Source of the DNA: Yponomeuta sedellus
Taxonomy: Eukaryota; Arthropoda; Insecta; Lepidoptera; Yponomeutidae
Assembly (NCBI GenBank): GCA_934045075.1
Contig: OW203725.1
Coordinates: 14,878,269-14,942,268, forward strand
Direction of reading: 5' to 3'
Length of the DNA: 64,000 nucleotides
Part shown: positions 49,301 to 59,974 of the stretch, piece by piece
Layout of the letters: every line of letters starts with the position of its first letter
How positions within the stretch are numbered: position 1 is the first letter of the stretch
The notes under the pieces: model-generated
The model's input: only the letters and a program-made list of their open reading frames with translations
The model's database searches: none
What the model was told of the DNA's origin: nothing
Program-made: the position numbers and the translations under genes

Positions 49301-52300
49301 CCGCCGTGATGGGTCCGTGGTACACCCCGAGCCGTAGGACGAAACGATTGAACGACTGGTCCTTGATTAAACCTCCCAATGGAGAGTTAAAGCAATGCAC
49401 CCACCTGAATGCAGCCAGCTTTGCCGACGATATTTATGCGCGACGCGAAGTTAAAGGTTTGTCCTCAAATGTCGTAGTGCGGCTTACGTGCCCGTATTAC
49501 GCCCGCCGTGATGGGCCCGTGGTTCACGCTGAGACGGAAGTGATTTAACAACGGCCATTTGATCAAACCTCTAAACAGAGAGTCAAAGAAATGCTCCAAC
49601 CTGTATGCAGCCAGCTTTGCCGGTACTCTCCATGCGCGACGCAACGTTCACCGTGTTTCCCCAAATGTCATAGTGCGGCTTCCGCGCCCCGATGACGCCC
49701 GCCGTGATGGGCCCGTGGTTCACGCCGAGCCGGAGAACGAAGTGGTTGAACGACTGCTCGTTGATGGCTGTGAGCACGCGCTGCAGCTCCAGCGCAAACT
49801 CCACGAGGCACGCCAGGTGGGCCCATCGCACTACCACGCTGTCCGATGGCTGACAAAATGAATGAATGAGACACCTTTCACCTGTATTTAGTAGCAATCT
49901 GGGCTCGTGTTTTCAACCCTATGGTATTGGGATAAAAATATAATGAAAATAGGTATCAAGGACATAATATCTCGTAGGTAAATATGACATTTGTGCCCAT
50001 TTTATTTAAATCAGTTTAGCCAATTGCGCCTGATTTGGTAACGAACTTACGAATTTATTTTACAAAATTGTTATCTAGATGTGATGATTTCAATTATGAC
50101 CTTCTAACAAGCCTTCTAATAGCACTGTAACGAAACATCGTATCGAATTACGGACAGCGGTTTTATAATTTCGTCGGTCAGTAACCCGCTTGTCAGCTAT
50201 TGTTGTATTTTAGTTCTACGAAGAAAGATTTAACAAAAAAATAAGAACTTTTATTAACTTTATCTCATGCATGACTGGTCTCGGTGACAGTAAAGGTACA
50301 TTTTCTGTAAACAGGGCGAGCAAAATCAATAAAATTACGAAAAAGAAACAAATAATATAATTATGGTTCAACAAAAATAGGTAAGAAACGACGTATTTTT
50401 GGGACAGATTGATTTTAAGGATCTCATCTCAAGAAACGACATTATTTAACTTTTTTATTACTTTGTTAGAAGCTACTTTTGTTAGAAGTATATATCTATT
50501 GATAATGCAGTTAGGAATTTATATCACTATCGGGAATGCCTGACCCTAGTAAGAGAAATAGGTTTAAAACAAAAGATAATTTTAAACGTAACAATATTTT
50601 TTACATTAAAATCTCGTGCCTCGTGTTACCTACATTTGTTGTCGAACTCCTCTGAAATGGCTTCATCGATTTTTAAGTTTTTTGTGTATTTGGTAGGCCT
50701 AAGAATAAATCCTAGGCTAATTAATATGGCAAAACAACATTGTATAAATTATTATCACAGCATATTATCATGTCTCCAAAAAAATATCGTACATATTTTT
50801 ATTGGACCTTATATTAAAAAAATAACTGAGTTCGTGATTAATTCCCTTTATAGAGGTAGAAACCAAATTATTGAGCTGATACTGTAACGCTAATAAAATA
50901 GTCTTACCTGCATTTGTCGTGTTGGGTTTAGGCCAGATGCAGCCATGTAAGTGGAGCTTATAGTCTTGATTTTAATTATGTCTTTACTGAATTTGGCGTC
51001 CTCCAAGAGCTGAAAAAATTAAGCAATTAGACATTTACGAAGCCGCAGCCGCTGGCAGCGCAGCGACAGAAGGGTAGAATATGGAGGTCGTGGGTTCCAA
51101 TGACTTTATTTGCTAAGTTACACAAATTCCACTACCACTCCACTATGTCAACCCATGTATGTCCCCACTGCTGGTGCACGGGACTCTTCCTGCAGGAAGG
51201 TTAGGCCATACTCCAACACGGGGGCCAAGTTGCCAAGGGTTGGTGGAGGATTGTAAGACAGTGGCGGGCCTTACTGTCAGAAGTTATAAAGCCACCTAAA
51301 GGCCTCTGACATGGCTTAACGACTGCCATTACATGACGGCCGGCACCACCTGCTTAACATGGCTTGCGAAGCTCGAAAACGCTTGGAAAAACTGCCACTA
51401 GTGTTAGTCACGGGGCGATCACCCGTCCAGCAACTGACCGCGCCTGTTGTTGCTTAACTCAAGTGATTGATTCCAATCACTCGGTTCGGATAGGCCACGT
51501 GCGCTTCTTATACCACTCGCTAACTGTGAAGGAAAATATCGTGAGGAAACCTGAATGTCTGAGGTCTCTACGTACCTCAGCGCCAGAAATTGCCAATCCG
51601 CGGTAGGCACGCGTGGCAATTATGCACATATTCTATCTTCCTCTTCCTGTGCATTGCAGTGTATGGACTACATAAAAATGTCTATTTATCCATATAGCTC
51701 ATGAAAGACGCACACTGTTAGACATAGGCCTCTTATCGTCACAGCAACCTCACCGGTCATCTGCTAATCTCGTTGTGATTGTTGTGTTTGAACCACATCA
51801 AGTTATACGATGAGCATTCAAGTGTACTCACCAAGTCAAAATCAGAAATAACTTCGTTTAGGAACCTCAAACATTCTAGTCCTTGATTGTTGACCGTTTC
51901 CTCGGAGTAAAATTCTGGAAAAAAGTTTTAAGTTAGTATTAAAGGAAAGAAGAGCTTGGTATTTTTTGTTGTATATGTGCAAGGTATAATATTTAGGGCC
52001 AATTCCTCAATTGAGAAAATCGCTTAGTAAATAGTTAACTGTAGTGCTGTTTTGTTCGAATTTCCCACAAAAGAGCCTGACAGAACGTTACTTAAGTATT
52101 TACATAGTCAAATTCTCAATTCAGATACCGGTCCACACAGTGTAAAAACATAAAACCTTGGTAAGTATTAATAAATTAAATAACTTCCAATGAGAAAAAA
52201 GTTTAAGTTCTTATTTTTTACACTACCTTGAAATTTAACGCAGTTAATTTATTTTGTTTATTAGATACCTACACAGCACAGTGTTATGGACATAAATTAT

Positions 52301-55300
52301 AAAGATTATAAGAATTATAAGAATTATAAATAATGTAAAACGCTTAAAAGAAATTAATATCAAAACATGTGCATTCAACGTAATAAATTATTTTTTTATT
52401 AAAATGAAGACCGTTAGAAGTAGCATTGCCGTTCTGCAACCTCAAAAATTTACCTACGTAACTTAGAAAAGAAAGTCATGGTATATGACGGGTATCCAAC
52501 CTACGACCTCCCGGATAAAAGGCCTCCTACCGCTGCGCTACTATACCTAAAACATTTTTTGCTAAATAGAACGAAATTATCATGAATGGATTTCTGGATT
52601 ATTTGTTCTATGTAGAACACGATCCACCCGAGGCTGCGACATTGGCGTATAGCGCGAATTAATAGTAGATTCATGCAATTAGTGAATAAAGCATAGATAA
52701 AAAGCGAGAGATGAATCAGAATCTAATGAAGGATTCTGACGACTGAATCACGGCCGTAGGGAGTGATTCATCATGATTGAATCACGGGCGTGGCGAGTCA
52801 TTCGAGTGTTAGAGTCCTTCACTTGCGAGTGATGGCCGAGTCGATACATTATCCGTTTTATTCAAGACTATCACACTTACTTTATACGACAATAACTACA
52901 TAACAATGTTTATTTATGCGAAAATAGATATTTAATGAAGAAACAAGGAATGTTGAATTAATCAAAAAACCTAACAATGGGAAACTTGCGTCAAACTAAG
53001 ATTGGTGAGGCATCGCTTATTTTTTTCTTAGAACACATTAAATATAGCTATATATTTTTAAGAAAACCACAAATGTTTTCAGGCGTTTCCCGTTCCCAAT
53101 AAATGCGATAAATCAAAACTCTAAATAAAAATAATAATAAACAACATTAATTAGATTTCGTTATTTCATTAAATTTTAAATGTTTTTTATAACGGATGTA
53201 GATGTATAAAAACATTATTTTACTCGAATACGTAAGTCACACTATAAGTTTTGCGAAACTTAAAAAAAATAACACGTTATAACCAAAACATTACCTATGT
53301 TTATTGCTTTTCAAAATACTCTCCTTTTCATTTTAAATATTTTTTCATGCGATCGAACCATTTTTTAAAACAGGAGGACCACAGTTCTGAATGCATGTTT
53401 TCTACGTGCTGATTGAACGCTATCACTGCCTCTTCGGAGTTGGTAAAAGTGAAACCTCTCATCAAATCTTAGATTTTGGGGAAAATCACAGAGCGCTAGG
53501 TCGGGGCAATGGGCAAGATGTACTTTTTCGGAAGCTAAAAATTACTTTGTTTTGTTGGCCGTGTGTGAAGAAGCGTTGTCATGATCTAGGAGAACGCGGC
53601 TTTTTGGTCGTCTTTCGCGAACTTTTTCTAACACCCTGGATAAACAAAGGGTAGAATATACCACTCGGCATTACCACTCTTTTGATCTTCAAGTGCGATT
53701 GTACAGATGGGACCCGTAGCTGAGGAAAAAAAGCGTTTTTTTTTTACCAACGTTTCTCGTCTGCCTCACTTTTATTGGCTTGTTCTAATTTTCAAACATC
53801 CATTCACAACATTGCTGTTTTTTTTCGGATTCAAAACAATAAATCCACGTTTCGTCTCCTGTAACAATGTCATAAACAGCATAAGAATGTCCGTGGTCGT
53901 ACTTTAGTAGCATCTGTGAGCACAATTCCACGCGAGCTCGCTTCTGCTGCGCTCTCAGTTCATGAGGGATCCAACGTCAACAAAGTTTCCAAACTTTCAA
54001 TTCTTCGTAGACTTTTAGTCCAGATTTACTTACGGGTGTTGTTATATCGGAAAAGTCCTACCCGGAAAAGTCTACAATGTGTTGTGCTTACGAAAGTTTT
54101 ATTTCAATTTTTCGTGTAAAATTTTCTGAATTTGTCTCATACCAATCTCCAATAGTCCTCGAATTGTCTCATAGGTAATCCGCGGGTTTCCTTCAATTAG
54201 CCGCTTAACAGTAGCCACATTATTTTCGTTGGCGGCAGTTGAATGCCGCCCTTCACGAAATTCGTCATGTTAAGGAACTCGACCTCTCTCAAATTCAGCA
54301 AACCATCGCTTCTTTCGCAAAAGCATTTTGATGACGAGCGGCACAGTTTTACGGAGAGAGAGAACTTTTAAAATCATAAAAAATCATCGCTCGAAAATCT
54401 TTTTAATACAGTTGCTCAAAAAGTGGCGTATTACAGGGACGTATAGCGTGCGCCGTGCAGGATGTGGACTATTACACACTCGTGCTTTTTTTTACCTTTT
54501 CTGCACTCGTGCGTTTTCTTTCCCAACTGTCAAAATAATGTCTATTAAAAAGAAAAACCAACCATGAAGTTTTTACTAAAAAAAAAACAAAGATTTTTTT
54601 ATGAGCTACTAATTTGTTTCAATATCAGATTTAATGATTTGATTGAATGAGTTAAGTAAGGTTTCATTTCATCTCATTAAATTTTATTTTCATTTCATAT
54701 CAATAAAAAATTCTACTGAAGACTGGCTGTATGGGCATAGTTCCCTTTGCCTACTAGAATGGGTGATGAAAAAAAAACTCTGCTTATATTTTTTTACGGT
54801 TGGCGCCGTTTTCCAAATATTTTTTCTTTATTAAATTGCTTCATTTTTTCGCAACTGTATTAAAAATAGTCGTGCGGAACCGTCATTGCAACTTGTTCCG
54901 ACTGTCAATTTGTCGGAACTCTTTGCAATGACAGCCTTTCCGCACTTGTAATGAAATACACGCTGCTCTTTTATTCGTCTGCCATCGCTAGTCCACTTAA
55001 TGTACCCATTACCTAGTATCTTATGTAAAGTTGAAAATGTACTAATTAGACAACATTACCTACTTGAGATTTTAAAAATAAAATTAATTTCGAAAAAAAA
55101 AATCACCCTGTGTTTGTTCGTTTTGGTACCACTTTTGTGCACGCGTAACCATGGAGAGCCCACAATGGAGTTTGAGTAATAAGTACCTACTATGATCTCT
55201 TTAGAGCATTGCTCTATGGATTAGTACTCTGTTATTTCTGACTTTTTGCTTTTTGTTTTCTGACGTTTCTTGAATAAAATTTATTCAAGAAAATAATTAG

Positions 55301-58300
55301 CTTTTTGGCTTTTTCTTGACGGTAATTAAAATGGTAGATAGAAATTATCGATACTCAAACATCGAGTACGTGGAAATGGTGCGCTTGTATGCCATTTCTG
55401 GAGATAACACTAGAGAGGCCAGAAGACTCTATGAGGCGCCCGAGCATATCCAGATGTTGCGTAATCGTGGTGGTGTTCCAAACCCGCAAGTGCCAGGACG
55501 CAATGTATTTTTAAGCGCGACACAGCGCCTAATTGATCATGGTCGATTTCGCACCCCGGACCTCGCCCGTGGTGCCGGGGCGCCCCGTCATACAACCAAA
55601 GTAGAAGAAGATATTCTGGATTACTTCGCGCAGGATCCACGAAGTACGAGAATAGCGGCTAGATTGTTTGGAGTCAGCAGGTTCTACGTGTGGAAAGTGC
55701 TAAAAAGGGAGCAATTACACATACTGCAGAAAATATCTTGTGGACTGATGAATCAATGTTCACCCGCGGAGGGATGTTTAATATTCATAATGAGCATTGG
55801 TGGACTATGAACAACCCACATTTGGTAAGAGAACACTCTTACACAAATAAAAGTCAATATGACTTGACTTTTATTTGTGGTCAGAAATTAAGAGATTGTG
55901 TATACAGAAGAATCACGAAGAAGAAACCAGTTGAAAGAGCGAATCATCGACGCTTTTAATGTTGTTAAAAGTGACACTGTAGCGCTGCAGAATGTGAAAC
56001 TCAACATTCAAAAACGTGCTCGTTTGTGTAATGAAGTAAACGGTTCACACTTTGAACAGCTGTTGCGTTACAGATAATTTCAAGATAACTTGAAATAACT
56101 TAACAATTTAACCAATTACTTGTGAGTCTATCTTTTTATTTCTACTAAATTAGAGAGCACAACACTCTCCTTTTGTGGGTAGACTTCAGCCCTTGTGGTG
56201 TATTACTCTTTGGACTTCCATTTCTTGTTGCGTAACAACCTGCACATAGCTGACAGATTGACAGTGTCGTAATTCAGTGACGTTTGTAATTGGTGACAGT
56301 TGATTCGCGCGTCTTTCTCATTCAAAAATTATATAAGATAGGGATACAGGGTGATTTTTAGTGAAGTAAAAGTACCTAATTAAAATTATTAATTAATTAC
56401 TTATTTAGGCCATTATTTATAAGTTTAGATTCACATATGCATAGTCCGCAATGGATATAATAACTGGACTGCCGGTGGCAGACGAATAAAAGAGCAGCGT
56501 GTATACTACCTATTTCGACTTAATTCCATTTTCGTTGCGTAAGTAGAACTTTGATGTGTAATAAAAAACAATTGACAAATGATTTCCCGCCAATCGTTTT
56601 TTTTATTACTAAGAAAGTTGCAACGTTTCAAAAAATTTTACATTCAAAAATCAAATAGGTAGTTTCTATTAGCTAGAAGTGCAAAACTTTTAGTGTGCCG
56701 TGCCCCATGTATTGATAAACCCACCATACTTTATAAGCAAGGAGGTTGAATATCATTGAAATGGAGGTCTAATGTGTGCCAAAATAGTACCTAATTAAAA
56801 GTACTTTACATATCTCTTGCTTTGTAAGTAGTCACTTACTTCCCTGAATACCGGGGTGTATGGATATCATTACAGCATAGGTTTGAAAACATACCATGTA
56901 ATGTTAACATTACAGCATAGGTTTTGGAATTTGAAAAAAGAACTGTCATACTCATACTGCAAGAAGAAAATTTTTTAAAAGTTAATATTTTTTTTCTCGG
57001 TATCGATTATTTACTCGAATCGGAATCGCGACAATTTATATTAGAATTTATGAAGATTTTATTTTAAATATCGAACTATTTGTTTCGCAGTCACATCGTA
57101 TGTTAATTGAAATCGATTTAAAAATCAAACTGGCCAGCACGATTTGACGCGCTTGCGTGCCATAAAATCGTGAAGAGTAAAAAAGTCAGTCGACTAGCTA
57201 GGCGCGAAAGTATTTTTTTTTCGTGTTTTGGAGTTCTTTCTCAAAAGTTTTGAAAAATGTCAAGTCAAAAAAAAAGTCAACCTGCTTTCTTGTTTTTTTA
57301 CTTACCTCACAATCGATATGTAAAGCAGAGTGTTTACCTCGGGTGTAAGCATCAATTGCATACTCGGGCTAATTAGCACCCACGCTGTGCGCTCGGGCGC
57401 CAAAAACCTCTTATGCAATTGATGTCATACAGCCCTTGGTTAACAATCTACTATTTATTTGCTATTTTCGATGAATAAATTTTTAAGAGAGGGAATGTTA
57501 TGAATAAAAGTACCTAAGTAAAGCAGACCTTTCGAAAAATGTGAATCTGAAAGAAAAAACTCATGGAACAGAAGTAGATTATTACAGAAACTTTGCTTAT
57601 TTCTTAAAGTTGCATTTTGTTATGACATAAACTTTGCATTTTTTAAAGTAACCCTGTAGATAGATCTGTGCTCTATATAACTTTTATGTCAAGTTTACTG
57701 GTGTTCGCCTTGTATGTACCTAATGGTGCATGCGTACAGCGTTATTTGTTGTGGAGCAACGTTGTGCAATACTGAAGAGTTACTTTGTTACGTTTATTTT
57801 TTTTTAATGTTGCAAAATGATCCGCTACAAGAAATTACTTCGGTGTGGATTTAGCATAAGGACGATCCAAAAGCTAAAATGTAAACGTCTAACAAGGTCA
57901 CAATATCTGTGCATCTGGCTCGACAACGTAACATAGGCGCTTCAGTACGGTTTGCAAAATTATCAAAACGCGTTTTATAAACGAAGGTGCTTACTGTACA
58001 GATGTTACGCGGACGAGCGCGTGGTGATCGCATTCCAGCGAAGTGCACAAATATTGTGTCCATGTTCGGTCAGTAACTGAGTGGCGGCCAAGAACCGGAC
58101 GTAGGTTCGGTATACCCAGCAGTTAACAGAGGTGAGCTGATGATGATTCAAATTATACATGAACAATAAGATGATCCGGATCAGGAGATAAGATACATTA
58201 AAATTCATAAAATATTATAGGTAGCTCAGAAACTAACGAAGTACTAGTTGACCCTGTCTAGAAAAAATTGTCGGGGTCAGCCAGTACTACGCGGCCTATG

Positions 58301-58557
58301 AAGGCCAATACTGCTAGTCTGCCTCTGGTCTCACCTGAAAAGTTAGGCATGGAGGCGAAGAGCACGCCGACCTCGGCGTAGCTCTGGCTGTAGAGGTCGC
58401 GGTGGTGGTGGCGCGCGCCCATGAAGTGGCTGGCCACGTGCGGCGGCAGTACATTGTGGATGAGCGCCTGGTTGCGCCGGCGCAGGTCGCCCGCCTGCTC
58501 GGCTTGCGCGCGCATGCGCTCGCCGCGCGAGTGCCGCGCGCGCTCCAGCGCTGAGCT
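46189..58557 (-). CDS. Ac3: Adenylyl cyclase (type-3-like), C-terminal exons
   Basis: A membrane enzyme making cyclic AMP from ATP. Six minus-strand exons are seen: 58335-58557, 51831-51914, 50908-51009, 49601-49849, 47677-47841 and 46189-46305. They encode the second cytoplasmic catalytic domain (C2): [48 protein letters not shown], then [16 protein letters not shown] with the Asp, Asn and Arg used in ATP binding, and VKGKG with the C2 Lys. The ESTG after ASRM and the KPHYDIW context point to the ADCY3 class (from family knowledge, moderate certainty). Transmembrane and C1 exons are absent from the window. One exon has a one-base frameshift, described separately. Confidence 0.85.
46753..46855. 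mobile_element. 100-bp inverted-repeat MITE, copy 5
   Basis: Starts tacagtcgacagcacatgaa, ends aaaggttgacttgctgatga then ctgta. The middle keeps gtgcactctactcagtt. Confidence 0.8.
47559..47637 (-). mobile_element. Divergent tRNA-like SINE head
   Basis: On the minus strand GATGTAGCGGTATCACCC resembles an A box and GGCCGTGAGTTCGATTTCC a B box, about 30 nt apart. Body not delimited. Confidence 0.5.
47677..47841 (-). CDS. Ac3: Adenylyl cyclase exon, end of the C2 domain
   Basis: 165 nt, phase 0 on both sides, donor GTAAGT. Reads [20 protein letters not shown], then [17 protein letters not shown], then an acidic-serine stretch. KGKG holds the conserved C2 lysine. Confidence 0.92.
48037..48345. 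mobile_element. 311-bp MITE, copy 2 (opposite orientation)
   Basis: Reverse-complement partner of 40984-41294, ends tgagtgcttagtgcgagtt and aactcgcactaagcactca. It lies in the cyclase intron between the exons at 47677 and 49601. Confidence 0.85.
48508..48568 (-). mobile_element. Divergent tRNA-like SINE head
   Basis: Minus strand AGTGGTAGCGAAGCTGTAGG (A box region) and GGTCGTGGGTTCGGTC (B box region). The flank gcgtattgctactataac is shared with the repeat near 18955. Confidence 0.5.
49095..49600 (-). pseudogene. Decayed tandem copies of the adenylyl cyclase catalytic exon
   Basis: Two clear copies (about 49165-49364 and 49365-49561) and a fragment (49095-49164) of the exon at 49601-49849, each with about 40 bp of its downstream intron. 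They keep readable remnants such as NHGPITAGV and KPHYDI but have lost the exon's first part. Both clear copies carry TGA at the same Trp codon of DIWG. The middle copy keeps a good GTGGGT donor; neither has a proper acceptor that I can see. Confidence 0.85.
49601..49849 (-). CDS. Ac3: Adenylyl cyclase exon, catalytic core of C2
   Basis: 249 nt, phase 0 on both sides, with acceptor ttttgtcag and donor GTTGGA. Contains [20 protein letters not shown] then [17 protein letters not shown]. Intact here; its decayed tandem copies lie at 49095-49600. Confidence 0.93.
50595..50775 (+). repeat. Helitron-like repeat, uninterrupted copy
   Basis: Matches the two halves of the element at 7878-10287 without the insertion: gttgtcgaactcctctgaaa, then tgtgtatttggtaggcct, then gctaattaatatggc. 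Confidence 0.6.
50908..51009 (-). CDS. Ac3: Adenylyl cyclase exon, KIKTI segment of C2
   Basis: 102 nt, phase 0, acceptor tttttcag, donor GTAAGA. Reads [20 protein letters not shown] then [14 protein letters not shown]. Confidence 0.92.
51050..51110 (+). mobile_element. Divergent tRNA-like SINE head
   Basis: Has ctggcagcgcagcgacag (A-box-like) and aggtcgtgggttccaatg (B-box-like), with correct spacing. Confidence 0.45.
51144..51262 (+). repeat. Interspersed repeat, copy 2
   Basis: Same word order as 5757-5870 with small indels (adds gttgccaag before ggttggtgg). Confidence 0.6.
51400..51612. repeat. Interspersed repeat of the ctgtgaaggaaaatatcgtg type
   Basis: Contains cactcgctaactgtgaagg, then atcgtgaggaaacctgaatg, then attgccaatccgcgg, words found again near 18940 and 47890-47940. 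A common lepidopteran repeat; superfamily not determined. Confidence 0.5.
51831..51914 (-). CDS. Ac3: Adenylyl cyclase exon with a one-base frameshift
   Basis: Bounded by a ttttccag acceptor and a GTGAGT donor. Reads [20 protein letters not shown] then EVISDF, then hits TGA because the T run near its end has five T (plus strand aaaaa at 51837-51841). With four, DFDL would join in frame to LLEDAKF of the next exon. So the exon is 84 nt where 83 is needed. This is either an assembly error in a homopolymer or a real disabling change. Confidence 0.85.
52492..52552 (-). mobile_element. Divergent tRNA-like SINE head
   Basis: Minus strand TAGCGCAGCGGTAGGAGG and GGTCGTAGGTTGGATACCC, in order and spacing of tRNA A and B boxes. 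Confidence 0.5.
53301..54402 (-). pseudogene. Degenerate mariner transposase
   Basis: Minus strand. N-terminal part from an ATG near 54387 reads MIFYDFKS, later [20 protein letters not shown] and [14 protein letters not shown]. The middle and end show NAEWYI, then (frame-shifted) HDNAS-like and [12 protein letters not shown] and GEYFEKQ to TAA at 53301-53303. There are many stops and frame changes. A different, much older mariner than the one at 8704. Its 5' end is cut by a MITE. Confidence 0.8.
54403..54864. mobile_element. MITE with TTAATACAGTTGC ends
   Basis: Inverted ends TTTTAATACAGTTGC and GCAACTGTATTAAAA, about 460 bp, AT-rich, non-coding. Inserted at the 5' end of the dead mariner, hence younger than it. 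The exact target duplication is ambiguous because the ends are T/A runs. Confidence 0.6.
54872..54945. repeat. Small foldback with nested stems
   Basis: Outer arms gtgcggaaccgtcattgcaa and ttgcaatgacagcctttccg, inner arms gttccgac and gtcggaac. About 75 bp between the MITE and the DUF4817 element. Confidence 0.6.
54959..56501 (+). mobile_element. IS630/Tc1-mariner-group transposon with DUF4817 transposase
   Basis: 1543 bp with near-exact inverted ends CACGCTGCTCTTTTATTCGT... flanked by TA (54957-54958 and 56502-56503). It encodes a truncated transposase. The ends are so similar that insertion may be fairly recent, although the coding part is deleted. Confidence 0.85.
55316..56077 (+). pseudogene. 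DUF4817-type transposase, internally deleted
   Basis: From an ATG at 55328 (or 55316) reads [19 protein letters not shown], the DUF4817 helix-turn-helix, then a winged part ([20 protein letters not shown]). A frameshift near 55690-55750 leads to [20 protein letters not shown], the first catalytic Asp region. The middle of the DDE domain is missing. The end resumes as [20 protein letters not shown] and [15 protein letters not shown] to TAA at 56075-56077. So a deletion derivative, not active alone. Confidence 0.8.
58335..58557 (-). CDS. Ac3: Adenylyl cyclase exon, start of the C2 domain
   Basis: Donor GTGAGA at 58329-58334 after SMPNFS, phase 1. The upstream edge is placed at the AG at 58558-58559, giving [20 protein letters not shown], a likely coiled linker, then [14 protein letters not shown]. 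Very GC-rich. The exact acceptor is uncertain. Confidence 0.8.
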
Positions 58558-58559
58558 CT

Positions 58560-59036
58560 GCCGGTTGACACAGGTACGACGAGTTGCACAAGAGTTCCGA
58601 GAATCTTAAGGGGCTCCATGCAGTAACACTAGTGCCATCATCTGATCAGTCTCTTAATCATGTTAATAGTCATTTTAGGACCGACGACCGATAATTTAGG
58701 ATCACCGACCTGGGACTATACCTAAGCAAAACTCGATAAAGAATAGAGGTAAACAAACCAATTTAGGGTTATCACAACTCACGTTTTACAAATCTTCTAT
58801 TGTTTACATGATTATAGCCTTTTACTTCCTAACTATTTATTAACAATTCCTATTGCAGCATATTTAACTAGAATCACTCAAATAACATGAATATTAATTA
58901 CCTTGTTATTTCGAAATACAATAAAAATTTCGTTTTTAATTTTAAAATTCGATATTAATTTTACGCGACAGCCCTACAGAAAAAGAAACATGAACGAAAT
59001 TCAGGTGTGACAAACATTTTGGGAAATTTAGTTTAT
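58560..59036. other. Sequence upstream of the first visible cyclase exon
   Basis: AT-rich, probably intron. No exon recognised. Confidence 0.4.
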
Positions 59037-59112
59037 TACACTATTTTTATTTTTAATGCACTAACCCGTGCTAAGGAACAAATTTAAAAACCTATTTAGA
59101 GGCTAAAAATTT

Positions 59113-59185
59113 CACCCATGCCGGGATTCGAACCCGCAACCTCTGGCTATCCGTACCAGCGCTCTACCAATTGAGCCAGTGGGCG
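59113..59185 (-). tRNA. tRNA-like sequence in foldback element, copy 1
   Basis: 73 nt folding as a cloverleaf: acceptor CGCCCAC with ATGGGTG (six pairs), D stem GCTC/GAGC, anticodon stem CTGGT/GCCAG with loop ACGGATA, T arm around GGTTCGAATCCC. Position 33 would be C rather than U, and the T stem has one mismatch, so it is probably a SINE-type relic and not a working tRNA. Confidence 0.45.
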
Positions 59186-59420
59186 ACTCACGGCATCAGT
59201 GAAATTTCGAACCTCTTTACAATATTCTCTGTATTACGTACAGGCAGCGACATCTGACTTAAGCAAATTGCATTACTTACAGCCCCGACTACCTACTTTG
59301 CAGTTAGGTTTAACATCGGAACGATATCACTGTACCCACATGATTACACTATTTTTATTTTTAATGCACTAACCCGTGCTAAGGAACAAATTTAAAAACC
59401 TATTTAGAGGCTAAAAATTT

Positions 59421-59493
59421 CACCCATGCCGGGATTCGAACCCGCAACCTCTGGCTATCCGTACCAGCGCTCTACCAATTGAGCCAGTGGGCG
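59421..59493 (-). tRNA. tRNA-like sequence in foldback element, copy 2
   Basis: Same 73 nt as copy 1, with no difference seen. Forms part of the central unit that makes the loop of the palindrome. Confidence 0.45.
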
Positions 59494-59739
59494 ACTCACG
59501 GCATCAGTGAAATTTCGAACCTCTTTACAATATTCTCTGTATTACGTACAGGCAGCGACATCTGACTTAAGCAAATTGCAATCATGTGGGTACAGTGATA
59601 TCGTTCCGATGTTAAACCTAACTGCAAAGTAGGTAGTCGGGGCTGTAAGTAATGCAATTTGCTTAAGTCAGATGTCGCTGCCTGTACGTAATACAGAGAA
59701 TATTGTAAAGAGGTTCGAAATTTCACTGATGCCGTGAGT

Positions 59740-59812
59740 CGCCCACTGGCTCAATTGGTAGAGCGCTGGTACGGATAGCCAGAGGTTGCGGGTTCGAATC
59801 CCGGCATGGGTG
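59740..59812 (+). tRNA. tRNA-like sequence in foldback element, copy 3 (inverted)
   Basis: Reverse complement of copy 1. Complete A box TGGCTCAATTGGTAGAGC and B box GGTTCGAATCCC. Confidence 0.45.
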
Positions 59813-59974
59813 AAATTTTTAGCCTCTAAATAGGTTTTTAAATTTAGTTTATGTCAACAATTGAAGTTTAGTCGTTTGTCAATCAATACGTGTATATGTC
59901 ATAAGTATATAACATATTGTGTGACAAAATGGCACAAGACAAAAATATAAATTGCCCCCATATCATAGATAGAA

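Larger units (their letters stand above)
51915..58334 (-). other. 6.4-kb adenylyl cyclase intron
   Basis: Filled with elements: SINE head (52492-52552), dead mariner (53295-54402), MITE (54403-54864), small foldback (54872-54945) and DUF4817 transposon (54959-56501). 56502-58334 has no recognised element. Confidence 0.65.
59037..59839. mobile_element. tRNA-like foldback element, locus 3 (large palindrome)
   Basis: 803 bp between exact 13-bp duplications AAATTTAGTTTAT (59024-59036 and 59840-59852). Order on the plus strand: tRNA-like unit (59037-59267), linker (59268-59345), second unit in the same orientation (59346-59579), then inverted linker and inverted unit (59580-59839). The inverted arms are about 260-300 bp and look identical. 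Only the left end carries the A-rich tail (rc of actatttttatttttaatgc). Confidence 0.88.

Noticed and set aside
53391..53907. Plus-strand frames in the cyclase intron
   Set aside because: They are antisense to the degenerate mariner transposase.
59740..59812. Functional tRNA gene
   Set aside because: The cloverleaf is good, but U33 is replaced by C, the T stem has a mismatch, and all copies lie inside a mobile foldback element. A relic is more likely.
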